From Verrucomicrobiales bacterium (lineage in GTDB: Bacteria; Verrucomicrobiota; Verrucomicrobiia; Verrucomicrobiales; DEV007): a stretch of DNA of 64,000 bases. The translations under genes and the position numbers were made by a program. Positions 51,902 to 61,435 of this stretch are shown here, in pieces; the stretch's first letter is position 1; the number at the start of each line of letters is the position of its first letter. The notes beneath the pieces are model-generated. The model saw only the letters and a list, made by a program, of their open reading frames with translations. It made no database searches and was not told the origin of the DNA. The stretch spans positions 1-64,000 of the forward strand of contig DUBC01000030.1 in the NCBI GenBank assembly GCA_012960505.1, in the 5' to 3' direction.

Positions 51902-54493
51902 TTATACCATTTCATGTTTTTTTGCAAACTTCAGACTCTCACCCTCTAATGTAGCATGGACCTCATCTCCCTCCTCAATTTCACCATTTAATATAATTAT
52001 GCTCATAGGATCCAAAACATACTTCTGGATAGCTCGCTTAAGAGGTCTGACGCCGTAAACAGGATCAAATCCTTCTGAGACAAGAAATGACACCGAGTCA
52101 CTAGCAAATTCAATTTCTATATTTTGCTTACTTAACCGCTCTTCTACTAGATCCAATTGCAATCTAATTATCTTAGATAAATCATCTTGTGTCAGTCTAT
52201 TGAAGATTATCTTCTCATCAATACGGTTTAGGAATTCAGGTCTAAAATATTCTCTTAAAACTTCATTCACTTTTGCTTCTCTCTGCTCAGGATTTTCTTC
52301 ATTAAGTATTTCAATACTGCCAAGGTTACTTGTCATAATTAGCACAGTATTTCTGAAGTCGACTGTCCTCCCCTGACCATCCGTTATCCTTCCATCATCG
52401 AGCACTTGAAGCAGTACATTAAAAATATCGGGATGTGCCTTCTCTACCTCGTCAAGAAGCACTACCGAGTAAGGATTCCTTCGGACAACTTCACTCAATT
52501 GCCCACCCTCTTCGTATCCCACATATCCTGGCGGAGCCCCTATCAATCGAGCAACACTGTGTTTCTCCATATATTCACTCATATCGATCCGGGTCATGGC
52601 TCTCTCATTGTCAAAAAGGAATTCAGCTAGCGCCTTGCTTAATTCGGTCTTTCCTACACCAGTCGGTCCGAGAAAAAGAAATGAACCAATGGGCCTACCT
52701 TCATCTCCAAGCCCTGCTCGTGCTCTACGAATGGCATTGGAAACAGATTTTACCGCATCTTTTTGACCGATCACTCTTTCTCCGAGACGAGACTCTATAC
52801 TCAAGAGTTTTTCTTTTTCTCCTTCTTTGAGTCTATTGACGGGTATTCCCGTCCATGCTGCAACTACCGATGCAACGTCCTCTTCAGTCACCTCCTCTTT
52901 GAGTAATTTCCTGCCTTGTCCCTGCATTTCATTAAGATGATTTCCGAAGGACTCTAATTCTAACTCAGCATTAGGCAGTGAACCATATTGAATCTCACTT
53001 GCCCTTGAAAGATTACCTTCTCTCTGTGCAAGTTCTAATTGATTCTTTAAGTCTTCAATTTGCGCCTGAAGAGAACGTGATTCATCGATAATTTTTTTCT
53101 CATTTTGCCACTGAGACCTTAGCGCTAACGCCTTCTCCTTCACTTCAGCCATCTGACGCTCAACGCTTGCCAACCTTTGAACGCTTATTTCATCATCTTC
53201 TTTTTCTAGGGCCTGCCGTTCCATTTCGAACTGAGTAATGGACCTTTCCAACTGATCAATCTCTATAGGCATTGAATCCAATTCTATTTTTAACCTAGAC
53301 GCAGCCTCATCAACTAAATCGACGGCCTTGTCTGGTAAAAATCGCTGTGTAATATATCTGTTAGATAAAGTCGCAGCAGCAATTAATGCAGCATCTTTTA
53401 TCCTCACACCATGATGAACTTCGTACCTTTCTTTGAGTCCCCTTAAAATAGCAATAGTATCGTCAACACTTGGCTCTTCAACCCGGACCGGTTGGAAACG
53501 TCTTTCCAAAGCTGAATCTTTTTCGATGTATTCTCTATACTCTTCTAATGTCGTAGCTCCAATTGTATGAAGTTCGCCTCGAGCTAACTGAGGTTTTAGC
53601 AAATTAGATGCGTCCACAGCCCCCTCAGAAGCACCTGCGCCCACAATCGTATGAAGCTCATCAATAAAAAGAACAACTTCTCCATCAGATTCCGTCACTT
53701 CTTTAAGAAAAGCTTTTAATCTCTCTTCAAATTCACCCCGATACTTAGCTCCAGCTAGCATCCCTCCAAGATCCATGGAAATGAGTCTTTTATTCTTTAA
53801 TGAATCCGGAACATCACCAGCAACAATGCGGCGAGCGAGTCCTTCAACAATAGCAGTTTTACCAGTTCCTGGTTCCCCTATAAGAACAGGATTATTCTTA
53901 GTTCTTCTTGAAAGTACCTGCATTATTCTCCTAATCTCATCGTCACGACCAATGACAGGATCAATTTTACCTTTCCTTGCCAATTGAGTAAGGTCTTGCC
54001 CGTACTTTTCTAAGGGCCGATATTTAGATTCAGGGTCTTCATCAGTTACACGCTGACTACCGCGGACCTCACGCAAGACATCCAGAATATTATTACGATT
54101 AATCCCTATCTTCTCTAAAATATCTTTTACAGGACCTTCGACTGAAGTCATAGCTAGCATTGCATGCTCAACACTCAAATAATCATCCCCCAGTTCATTT
54201 CTTTCTCCATCAGCTGTCTGCACTACTTTGCGTAAACCCTCACTCATTGCTGGGGAACTCGAATCGCTCGTCACTTTGACCTGGCCAGATAAGGATTTTG
54301 AAGCTGCCCTTTGTAAGTCAGCAACATTATGACCAAGCCCCTCAATCATTGGACGAGCAACGCCTTCAGATTGCTGCAAAATAGTAATAAATAAGTGTAA
54401 ATCACTAACTTCTGGGTGCTGTTCTTTGACTGCCATTTCTTGTGCGACGGCTAAAGATTCCTGCATTTTTATTGTTAATTTATTTAAATTCAT
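51902..54493 (-). CDS. clpB: Chaperone ClpB (disaggregase)
   Basis: The start is ATG 54493, giving [18 protein letters not shown], the usual ClpB N-terminus; a longer reading from 54520 adds nine residues. The 863-residue protein has two Clp N repeats (residues 1-145), AAA module 1 (Walker A GEPGTGKT near 205; ELHTIVGAG), a middle coiled coil (about 405-525), and AAA module 2 (GPTGVGKT near 605; [30 protein letters not shown]). It disaggregates proteins together with DnaK. A P-loop in each module is intact. Confidence 0.97.
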   Translation of the reverse strand: MNLNKLTIKMQESLAVAQEMAVKEQHPEVSDLHLFITILQQSEGVARPMIEGLGHNVADLQRAASKSLSGQVKVTSDSSSPAMSEGLRKVVQTADGERNELGDDYLSVEHAMLAMTSVEGPVKDILEKIGINRNNILDVLREVRGSQRVTDEDPESKYRPLEKYGQDLTQLARKGKIDPVIGRDDEIRRIMQVLSRRTKNNPVLIGEPGTGKTAIVEGLARRIVAGDVPDSLKNKRLISMDLGGMLAGAKYRGEFEERLKAFLKEVTESDGEVVLFIDELHTIVGAGASEGAVDASNLLKPQLARGELHTIGATTLEEYREYIEKDSALERRFQPVRVEEPSVDDTIAILRGLKERYEVHHGVRIKDAALIAAATLSNRYITQRFLPDKAVDLVDEAASRLKIELDSMPIEIDQLERSITQFEMERQALEKEDDEISVQRLASVERQMAEVKEKALALRSQWQNEKKIIDESRSLQAQIEDLKNQLELAQREGNLSRASEIQYGSLPNAELELESFGNHLNEMQGQGRKLLKEEVTEEDVASVVAAWTGIPVNRLKEGEKEKLLSIESRLGERVIGQKDAVKSVSNAIRRARAGLGDEGRPIGSFLFLGPTGVGKTELSKALAEFLFDNERAMTRIDMSEYMEKHSVARLIGAPPGYVGYEEGGQLSEVVRRNPYSVVLLDEVEKAHPDIFNVLLQVLDDGRITDGQGRTVDFRNTVLIMTSNLGSIEILNEENPEQREAKVNEVLREYFRPEFLNRIDEKIIFNRLTQDDLSKIIRLQLDLVEERLSKQNIEIEFASDSVSFLVSEGFDPVYGVRPLKRAIQKYVLDPMSIIILNGEIEEGDEVHATLEGESLKFAKKHEMV

Positions 54494-54645
54494 CTCTTTA
54501 TAATTATAAACATAACACATTAGTGTACACTAAAGAAGGGCAAATAAAGAGATTCTTAGGAAGTGCCTCTATTACAGCAAGTTAAAAAAGATTTAACAGT
54601 AAATACTGGAGAATTTATGACATCTTCAATGTCAGCCCCAAGAAT

Positions 54646-55425
54646 TCATTCCTGCCAATCGGGTTTATTCACATAAACCTCCTTATAGTAATCAATGTTC
54701 GTAAGCTTTGATGCCGCCGCCTCATCAACTATCACCCTAACACGCGGATGTAACTGTAAAATACTGGCTGGAACCATTGCACTCACTGGGCCCTCCACTG
54801 CTTTTGAGATAATATCTGCCTTTCTCTCGCCAAATGCATAAAGAATCAAAGATACGCTATCCATTATTGTACCAACTCCCATTGTAATACAATGACGCGG
54901 AACTTGATTCAGATTATCAAAAAATCTCGCATTATCTTCAATCGTCTTACCCGTTAAAGTCTTGATCCGGGTTCTCGAAGCTAACGAAGACCCCGGCTCG
55001 TTAAAACCAATATGACCATCTGAGCCAATTCCAAGAACTTGTAAATCAATTCCACCACTAGATCTAATTGCCTGCTCATAGCCCAAACACTCACTTTCAA
55101 TATCGTCTGCCTCACCATTGGGAATGTGTGTAGAATCTGCCCGTATATCAATTCTGCTAAACAGCTCTTTATTCATAAAATATTGATAAGAGCATGGATG
55201 ATCACCAGAAAGACCAATGTATTCATCCAGATTAAAAGTGGTTATTTCAGAAAAACTAAGCCCCTCATCTTCATGCATTCTAGCAAGCTCACAATATAAA
55301 GGCATTGGCGTGCTCCCCGTAGCCAAGCCAAGGACTGCGTCGGGCTTCCCTTTTATCAGATTGGCAATTATGCGGCCTCCTATTGATGCACATTCTTCTG
55401 GCGAAGGACGAATAATGATTTCCAT
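54646..55425 (-). CDS. nagB: Glucosamine-6-phosphate deaminase
   Basis: The 259-residue product matches NagB: VLGLATGSTPMPLYCELARM, TTFNLDEYIGLSGDHPCSYQYFM, LQVLGIGSDGHIGFNEPGSSLASRTR and TMGVGTIMD. The catalytic Asp and His of the GxGxDGHxxFNEP block are present. It converts glucosamine-6-phosphate to fructose-6-phosphate and ammonia. A PIG-L family deacetylase gene lies upstream on the same strand, 32 bp away, an arrangement that suggests an amino-sugar catabolic pair. Confidence 0.95.
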   Translation of the reverse strand: MEIIIRPSPEECASIGGRIIANLIKGKPDAVLGLATGSTPMPLYCELARMHEDEGLSFSEITTFNLDEYIGLSGDHPCSYQYFMNKELFSRIDIRADSTHIPNGEADDIESECLGYEQAIRSSGGIDLQVLGIGSDGHIGFNEPGSSLASRTRIKTLTGKTIEDNARFFDNLNQVPRHCITMGVGTIMDSVSLILYAFGERKADIISKAVEGPVSAMVPASILQLHPRVRVIVDEAAASKLTNIDYYKEVYVNKPDWQE

Positions 55426-55457
55426 GCTTTAGAAAAAATACTGTTAATAGTTAAAAC

Positions 55458-56327
55458 CTAAAAATATTGATTCAAATTATTATGAACATCATTACGAAAC
55501 TTATCCAAGTAATTCATAACATATTCAATGAAATCAATAGACTCATCATTAACCACTGGCGTTAAGTCCATTGCAAATGTTAGCTGCTCTGATTTATCTT
55601 TTCCTTCAGCATAAAAAAATGTGGCATTAGCATAACGCCTACCAACAGCAGCCCTGTCATAACGCTTACCTCCAGTAATTTGGCTGTCAAAAACCCCCAC
55701 CAAAGCATTTGCAAGGTTCTCCCTTTGACTCACATCAAGAGCCACTTTGTTCTGATCGGGCATCCAATCCAAATCGCGCCAAACTTCACATCCTAAAATT
55801 CGTTCAGGTCGATCTTCAATTGTCAGCTCGCGCATTGCACATATCGCAGCATAAAGAACCGCTATATGAGTGTCGTGTTTATCCGCTGGATTATGAGTAT
55901 AAACTATTTTTGGTTTCGTTTCTTTTAGAATAGATGACAGATCTTCCTTGAGCTTTATGGAGCCCTTTTTATCCATTATTTCATCACTAGAATAACCCAG
56001 CTGTAGCATTGCGCTGTATCTACCAACAACTGCTGCCTGTTTTTGCTCTTCTTTGCGAATTTTCGCCATTTCCTCATCGCTGCATTCCGAATAGAGACCA
56101 GCCCTCGAACTGCCTCTACCATCTGTCGCCGTGACTCCAGTGAACCAATTCTTATTTAACTGTTCTCCATGGCCATAGCAGTTCACGATTCCGTGATATG
56201 CCATGATTTCCAGATCATCAGAATGGGCACCAATAGCAAGATGCGAAGTGCGATTTAAAGCATCCTCTATAGGACCACCATCTGGTATGAAGATGTCAGA
56301 CGATTTATGATTAAATGATTCAATCAA
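55458..56327 (-). CDS. PIG-L family deacetylase
   Basis: The 289-residue protein has the PIG-L/LmbE metal site AIGAHSDDLEIMAYHGI (AHxDD), a GVTATDGRGSSRAG block, KIVYTHNPADKHDTHIAVLYAAICAMREL (the second metal region HDTH), and a C-terminal end. The family removes N-acetyl groups from GlcNAc-containing compounds. With nagB next to it, N-acetylglucosamine-6-phosphate or a derivative is a likely substrate (inference), possibly in place of a classical NagA deacetylase, which is absent here. Confidence 0.9.
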   Translation of the reverse strand: MIESFNHKSSDIFIPDGGPIEDALNRTSHLAIGAHSDDLEIMAYHGIVNCYGHGEQLNKNWFTGVTATDGRGSSRAGLYSECSDEEMAKIRKEEQKQAAVVGRYSAMLQLGYSSDEIMDKKGSIKLKEDLSSILKETKPKIVYTHNPADKHDTHIAVLYAAICAMRELTIEDRPERILGCEVWRDLDWMPDQNKVALDVSQRENLANALVGVFDSQITGGKRYDRAAVGRRYANATFFYAEGKDKSEQLTFAMDLTPVVNDESIDFIEYVMNYLDKFRNDVHNNLNQYF

Positions 56328-56438
56328 ATGATAGCGGAGTTAACAAAGTTTTTAATGAACTATTAATTACTTAACATGTATAGAGATGAATCTCTTAATT
56401 CCAGAAAAACATTTATAAAGAATCCTAATCTGTAGATT

Positions 56439-57881
56439 TTATCTTCTTTCTTCTAAATTTTTTGTTTTCTTTATCCAATCAATAAACTCTGAGCGCTGGC
56501 CATTTTTATCTTCACCCAATGCATCTTTGGCAAGCTGAAGAACCAAATCATATGTAGCCAACGAACCTTTTCCATAACCTCCCAACAATAACCCATAACC
56601 TGCTACTGAAGTGGCAAACCGCATGTCTTCGCTTGCCTCTTCCCATGCAACTGCGCTCTTATGTGAAATGCTAGAAATGAGCGAACGAGAATCCTTATTC
56701 TCTGGATCCGTATAATCGATTCTGACTGACACAAGTTCAGAATCCGCATTCCGGGTCAAGGATTCTGAAAAATCAGTTCCTTCCATAGGTACGATTTCAT
56801 AAAGAGCAGTGATCGCCTGCCCATCCAAAACGATTTGATTCGGTGAATTATTTGCGTCGAATTTCTTGGTGTCATCTTCACCGATTAGCCGGTACCCGGC
56901 AACTCTGTCAGGATTAAATTCAACAGCCATACGAACTTCTCTAACAAGCAGAATGTCTTTTTCCTTATTCTTGTTAATATCGGCTGCACGAACACCTATG
57001 TGAATGAGCCAACGCTCTTGATCCCAGGGACAATTAGCCACCTCGGCATTGATCGCAAACTTTTCGCCTGAATTCGGATACTCATAATCATATTCAAACG
57101 CATTAATCAAAGACCCTATATGGACATTTTTCCCATCTGGAACATCCCCAGCCAACATGAATTCCCGTAAAAGATCATAGGACTTTGAACTAACATTCGA
57201 AGGAAATACTGACCACCTCTGCCCTTCCATTGCTGGATTCCTAAACGACTCACCATCGAGAAATACCAAGCCTTCAGATATTTCATTCAATGGTTTAGGT
57301 TGACCGTATCGATAAGTAATCGGGAATTTGACAGGACCAACTCCCATTTGCCGCTGAACCCAACTAAGTTTATCCCTGCCCTGCTCATCAGTTGTGTCCG
57401 AATCGAGCACGGTAACAGAAAAAGGATCTAAAGGCTTTTGGGCTATCTTTGATTTGGAACCAGCTCCTATCTGCTCATGCTTTAACAAAACTACCGCCAT
57501 ACCAATGACGAGCGCAGCAGCACTAAAGCTAACAAGCATGGGAAAGGATTTCTTCCAAACATTAATTCTTTCCGCTTCAGTTTTCTCTTTATCTAAAGAT
57601 TTCAACCCATCTCTAAAGGAAAGCATCTTATCTGGTGATGTTCCTGTCACTGCCACTATTTCCGAATCCTTCAAAATACCTTCTCTTTGTTGAGACGTCA
57701 TCCGATGCGCTGGGTCCATATCATAAGCTTCTCGAATCATTGATGCGTATTCCTTCGCCTCTCTTATGAGGGCATTTGAGCCCTCAGATTCAGACAACTG
57801 CTTCTTTATTACTGACTCCTCATCGCAATCAAGCTCATTTAAGATATACGCAGTTAATTTTGGATCGTCTTCAATATTCAT
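56439..57881 (-). CDS. Anti-sigma-like YfbK family protein lacking its VWA domain
   Basis: The 480-residue protein starts with an anti-sigma-like cytosolic part (DPKLTAYILNELDCDEES) and a membrane helix at about 113-133. A YfbK N-terminal-type module (about 223-300: SLINAFEYDYEYP, NCPWDQERWLIHIGVRA) runs after 12 linker residues straight into the YfbK C-terminal DUF3520-type domain (VREVRMAVEFNPDRVAGYRLIGE, ITALYEIVP, MRFATSVAGYGLLLGG, EFIDWIKKTK). In known family members a VWA domain of about 180 residues sits between these two parts; here it is absent. The gene is 50 bp downstream of an ECF sigma gene. Regulation of that sigma factor is likely. Confidence 0.85.
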   Translation of the reverse strand: MNIEDDPKLTAYILNELDCDEESVIKKQLSESEGSNALIREAKEYASMIREAYDMDPAHRMTSQQREGILKDSEIVAVTGTSPDKMLSFRDGLKSLDKEKTEAERINVWKKSFPMLVSFSAAALVIGMAVVLLKHEQIGAGSKSKIAQKPLDPFSVTVLDSDTTDEQGRDKLSWVQRQMGVGPVKFPITYRYGQPKPLNEISEGLVFLDGESFRNPAMEGQRWSVFPSNVSSKSYDLLREFMLAGDVPDGKNVHIGSLINAFEYDYEYPNSGEKFAINAEVANCPWDQERWLIHIGVRAADINKNKEKDILLVREVRMAVEFNPDRVAGYRLIGEDDTKKFDANNSPNQIVLDGQAITALYEIVPMEGTDFSESLTRNADSELVSVRIDYTDPENKDSRSLISSISHKSAVAWEEASEDMRFATSVAGYGLLLGGYGKGSLATYDLVLQLAKDALGEDKNGQRSEFIDWIKKTKNLEERR

Positions 57882-57930
57882 AACTTTTTACAATAAAAAT
57901 AAATTCTTATTTTTTTCTTCATTCTTGTGT

Positions 57931-58494
57931 TTAATTCATCGCTTCTCTTAATTTTTTGAAAGCGCTATGCACAATGAACCCAACGTTACTGGTAGTAATT
58001 TCTAAGGTCTCACCAATCTCTTTATAGCTTAGATCCGCTTGAAACTTCAAACGCATGACCTCTCGTTGTCGTGCAGGCAACTCTTCAATCATTGACAACA
58101 ACTTCCTTAAATCAGAATTCAACTTTGCCCTATCCTCTGCCCTAGCCATCGATTGAGCAGGGTCATCGATCGATGATGACAACGCATGCACCTCATCACC
58201 CTCTAACCTTTTCATTCTCTTTTCCTTCTTTAAAATATCATAGCACCGGTTTCTACATACAGTGAAAATCCATGCCTTTAGCTTATTCTCAACTTTCTTA
58301 GGATCTTGCGCATAGAGTTTAATAAAAGTGTCCTGCACCGCATCTCTGGATCGTTCAATGTCCCCAAGTATGCTAACCGCATATCTAGTGAGCGGGACCT
58401 CAAAATCAGAGAGTGCCCGTCTCAAGAGAACGGCTGATGGATCTATGACCCGTGGGCTTGCAGACATTGGATTATTTTCTTTTATCTCTTTCAA
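57931..58494 (-). CDS. ECF-family RNA polymerase sigma factor
   Basis: The 187-residue product has sigma region 2 (LTRYAVSILGDIERSRDAVQDTFIKLYAQDPKKVENKLKAWIFTVCRNRCYDILKKEKR) and region 4 (MIEELPARQREVMRLKFQADLSYKEIGETLEITTSNVGFIVHSAFKKLREAM). ATG 58494 is taken; an internal ATG at 58467 (MSASPR) is an alternative. It stands upstream of the YfbK-like anti-sigma gene on the same strand and probably is controlled by it. Target genes are not evident. Confidence 0.92.
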   Translation of the reverse strand: MKEIKENNPMSASPRVIDPSAVLLRRALSDFEVPLTRYAVSILGDIERSRDAVQDTFIKLYAQDPKKVENKLKAWIFTVCRNRCYDILKKEKRMKRLEGDEVHALSSSIDDPAQSMARAEDRAKLNSDLRKLLSMIEELPARQREVMRLKFQADLSYKEIGETLEITTSNVGFIVHSAFKKLREAMN

Positions 58495-58638
58495 AACGCT
58501 GATAAGGCTAGATTATTAGGTCGAAATAGAAAAAAACCTAACTAGAACTTGCCCTTCCAAAAACAAAGAACCCTATAAAATCGAGTGGCAACAGTGCTCT
58601 GACCCATTATTATACTAAAAAAACACCTACACAGACCA

Positions 58639-59937
58639 ATGCCCATGCCAAATCTTAATCCTGATGAATCTTTATTAAAACGAAGAAATTTTTTCCGCAA
58701 TGCAGGAACATTAGCCGGAGCTGCTTCTTTAAGTTTTCCCAATATTTCTCAATCTGCACCAAATAAGAGCCCCCTGAAGCTTGGATTAATTGGATGTGGC
58801 GGAAGAGGAACAGGAGCCGCTAACCAAGCCCTATCGGCCGATAAAAATGTAAACCTAACTACTGTTGCAGATGTGTTTGAAGGTAATGCTAACGGCGCCA
58901 TCAACAATCTAAAAAAACGTCACCCTGATCAGGTAGGTTCTCCAGAAAAATTCATTGGTGTAAATGCTTATAAAAAAGTAATCGCAGAATCGGACGTCGT
59001 CATCCTCACTACTCCCCCAGGATTTCGACCAATGATGCTTCGAGCAGCAGTCGAAGCTGGGAAGCACGTATTTTGTGAGAAGCCAGTAGCCGTTGATGCT
59101 ACAGGCATTAGATCTGTTATTGAGTCAGCGAAGATTGCAAAAGAAAAACAACTGACTTTGGTTTGCGGTTTTTGTTGGCGTTACCACTATGCCCGCCGCG
59201 CACTCTTTGAAAAAATTCACGGCGGCTCAATTGGCGACGTGACAAATATGTTTGCTACTTATTACACTGGCCCCGTTAAACCAATGCCCTCAGCAACCCG
59301 CAGACCTGATGGGATCGGCGATGTAGCTTGGCAAGTACAGAACTGGTATAATTTCGGCTGGCTTTCTGGCGACAGCCTAGTCGAGCAGGCAGTTCACAGC
59401 GTGGATAAAATTGGATGGGCAACTGGTGACATTGATCCAATCAGTGCAGTCGCTACAGGCGGTCGCCAAATTCCGTCAGAAGGAGGTAACATATATGATC
59501 ACTTTCACGTTGCTTACGAATATCCAAACAACGTCACTTGCCACCTAGGATCAAGACAGCAAAGGGACTGCTATGGCGAAAACCATGACTATATCAATGG
59601 AACAAAAGGATCAGCCTTAATTGTGAGAGGAAATTGTATTATTAGAGGAAAAGAAAACTGGAGAGCTGGCCCAGACCTCAGTAACGACATGTACCAGACA
59701 GAGCATAACGAACTGTTCGAATCAATCCGCAAAGGATCAGCCAAGAATGATGGAGAATGGATGGCGCATAGTACTATGCTTGCTCTATTAGGAAGAATGG
59801 CTGCTTACACAGGTCAAAAAATAAAGTGGGAAGATGCCATAAACTCCAAGGAAGATTTGGCTCCTGATGGGCTCAAGTGGGACGACCAATTTGATCCTGG
59901 GGGAGTTCCTAAACCAGGACAAACTAAGCTCCTCTAG
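58639..59937 (+). CDS. Tat-exported Gfo/Idh/MocA family oxidoreductase
   Basis: The 432-residue protein has a twin-arginine signal KRRNFFRNAG near residue 15 and a hydrophobic stretch ending AAS. The NAD(P)-binding Rossmann domain begins LKLGLIGCGGRGTGAANQA, with the EKP motif in HVFCEKPVA near residue 150 and an HGGSIGDVTNMFATYYTGPV strand. The C-terminal domain holds the usual substrate-binding region. Tat-exported members are common in Verrucomicrobiota and Planctomycetota and probably act on surface sugars with a bound cofactor. It precedes the PSD1-FGE gene by 13-28 bases. Confidence 0.92.
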   Translation: MPMPNLNPDESLLKRRNFFRNAGTLAGAASLSFPNISQSAPNKSPLKLGLIGCGGRGTGAANQALSADKNVNLTTVADVFEGNANGAINNLKKRHPDQVGSPEKFIGVNAYKKVIAESDVVILTTPPGFRPMMLRAAVEAGKHVFCEKPVAVDATGIRSVIESAKIAKEKQLTLVCGFCWRYHYARRALFEKIHGGSIGDVTNMFATYYTGPVKPMPSATRRPDGIGDVAWQVQNWYNFGWLSGDSLVEQAVHSVDKIGWATGDIDPISAVATGGRQIPSEGGNIYDHFHVAYEYPNNVTCHLGSRQQRDCYGENHDYINGTKGSALIVRGNCIIRGKENWRAGPDLSNDMYQTEHNELFESIRKGSAKNDGEWMAHSTMLALLGRMAAYTGQKIKWEDAINSKEDLAPDGLKWDDQFDPGGVPKPGQTKLL

Positions 59938-59965
59938 ATAATTAATAACATTGCTAGAACCAGCC

Positions 59966-61435
59966 ATGCTTCGGCAGGTAATCATTCTTATTCTCATCAC
60001 ATCATCATGTGGTGCTAAGGTTGATTTTTCCAAGGATATCCTTCCCATCCTTGAAAGTCGTTGTTTCAAATGTCATCGCCAAAATTATAAAAAGTCTGAT
60101 TATAAATTAGAGACGAGAAACTCAGCTATAGCGGACGACATCATAGTTCCTGGTGATTCCAACAAAAGCATCTTCATAGAGCTCATCGAATTGGATGATT
60201 CAGATGAAGACGTGATGCCGCCATCAAAAGAAGAGCGGTTGCCCAAAAAAGAAAAACAACTTCTGAGAGATTGGATTGATGAAGGGGCTTCCTGGCCTCA
60301 GGGAGTCGTCCTCAAAATGCCTGCTGCGGTTGATTTTAAAAGGGACATCAATCCCATACTTCAAAAATTAACAGAACAAGAACGCGAAAAAATTAAAATA
60401 TGGATCAAATCGGGTGCAGAATGGCCTCCAGATAACAATCAAGAATCCATTGGTTTAACTAAAAGAATTCGAAAACTGATCATTTCGCAATCAAAAGAAA
60501 AAAAGGAACCAGAAATGAAGAACTATTCTTCAACTATTCCCCAATCCGAAAATGCCTATCATATGATTGCCGCCCCCAGTGGATCTTTTCTTATGGGTTC
60601 TTCCGAAAAAGAATCTAATCACAAACCTCATGAAGGGCCAGTACGAGAAGTTCATATAGATGCTTTTTGGATTGGAAAATATGAAGTTAGCTGGAATGAA
60701 TATGAGAAGTTCATGATTGACGGCGGACGACGCAAAAAGGACGGATCAAAACAATTCCCAAGTCCAAATGATCCAGACATAGATCTGATCTCCCGACCAA
60801 CGAAGCCTTATGTAGAAATGACATTCGGAATGGGCAAAGATGGGTACCCCGCTATTAGCATGACACAACATGCTGCTCTCCAATATTGCAAATGGCTCAG
60901 TTTTCAGACCGGACACTTTTACCGCCTACCTACAGAAGCCGAATGGGAATATGCATGCAGAGCCGGAACAAAAACAGCCTACTCATTCGGAGACAGCGAA
61001 AAAGATCTCAATGACTATGGCTGGTTCATTGATAACGCTGATTTCAAATATCAAAAAGCAGGCAAAAAGAAGCCAAACCCATGGGGCATCCACGACATGC
61101 ATGGCAACGTCGCTGAATGGACGATGGATGTTTTTTCAAAGGAAGGATATGACGCGAAGAGCTTTGATAACCCATGGGCAAGAGGAAGAAACCTTTATCC
61201 AAGAGTTGCCCGCGGAGGGTCATGGAATGACTTCCCTGAATCATTACGCAGCACGGCTCGCCTCCCTTCCTCCAAAACATGGAAACTACAGGACCCACAA
61301 TTACCTAAAAGCATTTGGTACCTAACTGATGCTCAATGGTTAGGATTTCGAATCATACGCCCACTCAAGGTTCCTTCAGCAGAACAAATGGAATCAATCT
61401 GGAACACAGGAATCAGCCATGACACCCTTGAATAG
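59966..61435 (+). CDS. PSD1 haem-domain protein fused to FGE-like (SUMF1) domain
   Basis: Start taken at ATG 59966 (MLRQVIILILITSSCGAK); a TTG at 59951 would add five residues before the hydrophobic segment. The 489-residue protein has a PSD1-like domain with C33-F-K-C36-H37, DVMPPSKEERL and IDEGASWPQG. A second, shortened PSD1-like stretch follows at 122-155 (VDFKRDINPIL directly to LTEQEREKIKIWIKSGAEWP) with no haem motif. The FGE-like domain begins at about 193 (MIAAPSGSFLMGSSEKESN) and includes WEYACRAGTKTAYSFGD and GGSWND. The catalytic Cys pair of true formylglycine-generating enzymes is absent, so it is probably a binding domain. Confidence 0.88.
   Translation: MLRQVIILILITSSCGAKVDFSKDILPILESRCFKCHRQNYKKSDYKLETRNSAIADDIIVPGDSNKSIFIELIELDDSDEDVMPPSKEERLPKKEKQLLRDWIDEGASWPQGVVLKMPAAVDFKRDINPILQKLTEQEREKIKIWIKSGAEWPPDNNQESIGLTKRIRKLIISQSKEKKEPEMKNYSSTIPQSENAYHMIAAPSGSFLMGSSEKESNHKPHEGPVREVHIDAFWIGKYEVSWNEYEKFMIDGGRRKKDGSKQFPSPNDPDIDLISRPTKPYVEMTFGMGKDGYPAISMTQHAALQYCKWLSFQTGHFYRLPTEAEWEYACRAGTKTAYSFGDSEKDLNDYGWFIDNADFKYQKAGKKKPNPWGIHDMHGNVAEWTMDVFSKEGYDAKSFDNPWARGRNLYPRVARGGSWNDFPESLRSTARLPSSKTWKLQDPQLPKSIWYLTDAQWLGFRIIRPLKVPSAEQMESIWNTGISHDTLE

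Noticed and set aside
52435-52830. A 131-codon plus-strand open frame within clpB
   Set aside because: It is antisense to highly conserved ClpB sequence and has no family signature.
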